From: Mycobacterium aquaticum
Lineage (GTDB): Bacteria; Actinomycetota; Actinomycetes; Mycobacteriales; Mycobacteriaceae
NCBI RefSeq assembly: GCF_002086485.1
Contig: NZ_MVHF01000039.1
Location: 1 to 64,000, forward strand
DNA length: 64,000 nt
Direction of reading: 5' to 3'
In this document: positions 63,560-64,000 of the stretch, piece after piece
Numbering within the stretch: the stretch's first letter is position 1
How the letters are laid out: each line of letters begins with the position of its first letter
Made by a program: the position numbers and the translations under genes
Notes under the pieces: generated by a model
Databases searched by the model: none
Told to the model about the DNA's origin: nothing
What the model saw: the letters and a program-made list of their open reading frames with translations, nothing else

Positions 63560-64000
63560 TTACTCGACGACCTCGCCGGTGGTTTCGTAGGTGGCGATCT
63601 TGCCGATCCGCCGGACGTGGCGCTCGGCATTGCTGAACGGCTCGGCCAGGAACGCCTCGATCAGTTCGGTGGCCTCTTCCACGGAGTGCTGCCTGCCGCC
63701 GACCGCAACGACGTTGGCGTCGTTGTGCTCGCGGGCCAGTTTCGCCGTGTCGAGGTTCCACACCAGGGCCGCGCGCACGCCCTTGACCTTGTTGGCAGCG
63801 ATCTGCTCACCGTTGCCCGAGCCGCCAAGCACGATCCCGAGGGCGTCCACACCGGCGGCCTGATCGGCCACCACCGCGAGTGCGGCATTGATGCAGAAGG
63901 CCGGGTAGTCGTCCTCGGCGTCGTAGACCTTGGGCCCGTGGTTGATCATCTCGTAGCCCTTGGCTGACAGGGCTTCGATCAGGTGGGAGCTGAGCTCCAT
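63560..64000 (-). CDS. rpiB: RpiB/LacAB-type sugar-phosphate isomerase (5' end beyond the window)
   Basis: A 146-aa fragment of a ribose-5-phosphate isomerase B family protein. The N-terminal strand (usually xxGADHAGFxLK) lies past the right edge, and the visible part begins at the MELSSHLIEALSAKGYE helix. DDYPAFC with the catalytic Cys, LGIVLGGSGNGEQIAANKVK and NVVAVGGRQHSVEEA are present. In a RuMP setting it would interconvert ribose and ribulose 5-phosphate to regenerate the formaldehyde acceptor; tetrose isomerases of this family use other substrates, so specificity is inferred from context. Confidence 0.88.
   Translation of the reverse strand: MELSSHLIEALSAKGYEMINHGPKVYDAEDDYPAFCINAALAVVADQAAGVDALGIVLGGSGNGEQIAANKVKGVRAALVWNLDTAKLAREHNDANVVAVGGRQHSVEEATELIEAFLAEPFSNAERHVRRIGKIATYETTGEVVE

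Overview
The window looks like chromosome from a fast-growing mycobacterium (Mycolicibacterium-type). GC content is high, GTG and 4-base stop/start overlaps are common, and many starts sit directly behind a -10 box as in leaderless mRNAs. From memory, the gene order from about 0.2 to 49.7 kb follows Mycobacterium tuberculosis Rv3644c to Rv3695. An LfrR/LfrA-type pair follows, as in M. smegmatis, but my recollection of the M. smegmatis LfrR sequence differs at many positions, so this is probably a relative rather than M. smegmatis itself. No database search was possible.

Layout. 0-9.7 kb: tRNA-Thr, holB (delta prime), a membrane adenylate cyclase, topA, a hypothetical gene, a cold-shock gene and a large DEAD/H-type helicase. 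9.9-15.4 kb: an Rv3651-type sensor-fold protein and a compact Tad/Flp pilus operon on the minus strand (ssd-tadA-tadB-tadC-flp-tadE-like-tadF-like). 15.5-17.1 kb: two small RNA loci flanking a HAD phosphatase gene, a 6C RNA on the minus strand and an Ms1-type 304-nt RNA on the plus strand. 17.1-35.7 kb: acs, a secreted serine protease, ephE, marP, a CoA-type Nudix hydrolase, a thioredoxin-like protein, nth, crp, a metallo-beta-lactamase-fold hydrolase, a RidA protein, two Get3-like ATPases, whiB4, ponA2, a phosphoesterase and a cysteine desulfhydrase-like PLP enzyme. 35.7-41.9 kb: a block that breaks the M. tuberculosis order (NarL-type two-component system, tRNA-Pro, CGNR zinc-finger protein, Ser/Thr kinase, SRPBCC protein, TesB thioesterase). 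41.9-49.7 kb: YqeY and the MoxR/DUF58/DUF4129/DUF4350/SpoIIM/RDD membrane cluster. 49.7-51.9 kb: lfrR-lfrA with a clear operator. 51.9-55.3 kb: DUF1772 protein, methyltransferase-like protein, AraC regulator and Gfo/Idh oxidoreductase.

55.4-64 kb is the most distinctive region. It encodes a 6-phospho-3-hexuloisomerase closely resembling RmpB of the ribulose monophosphate (RuMP) formaldehyde-fixation pathway, two tandem cupins of unknown role, a phosphofructokinase, a class II fructose-bisphosphate aldolase and an RpiB-type isomerase cut by the right edge. Between them lies a minus-strand operon of six overlapping genes: three small membrane proteins, an APC-family permease, a DUF-type membrane-anchored protein and another small membrane protein, behind a long structured leader. 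I read this as part of a C1 (methanol/formaldehyde) assimilation locus that continues past the right edge. The partner hexulose-6-phosphate synthase is not in the window. The six-gene permease operon and the cupin pair are the best candidates for undescribed biology here.
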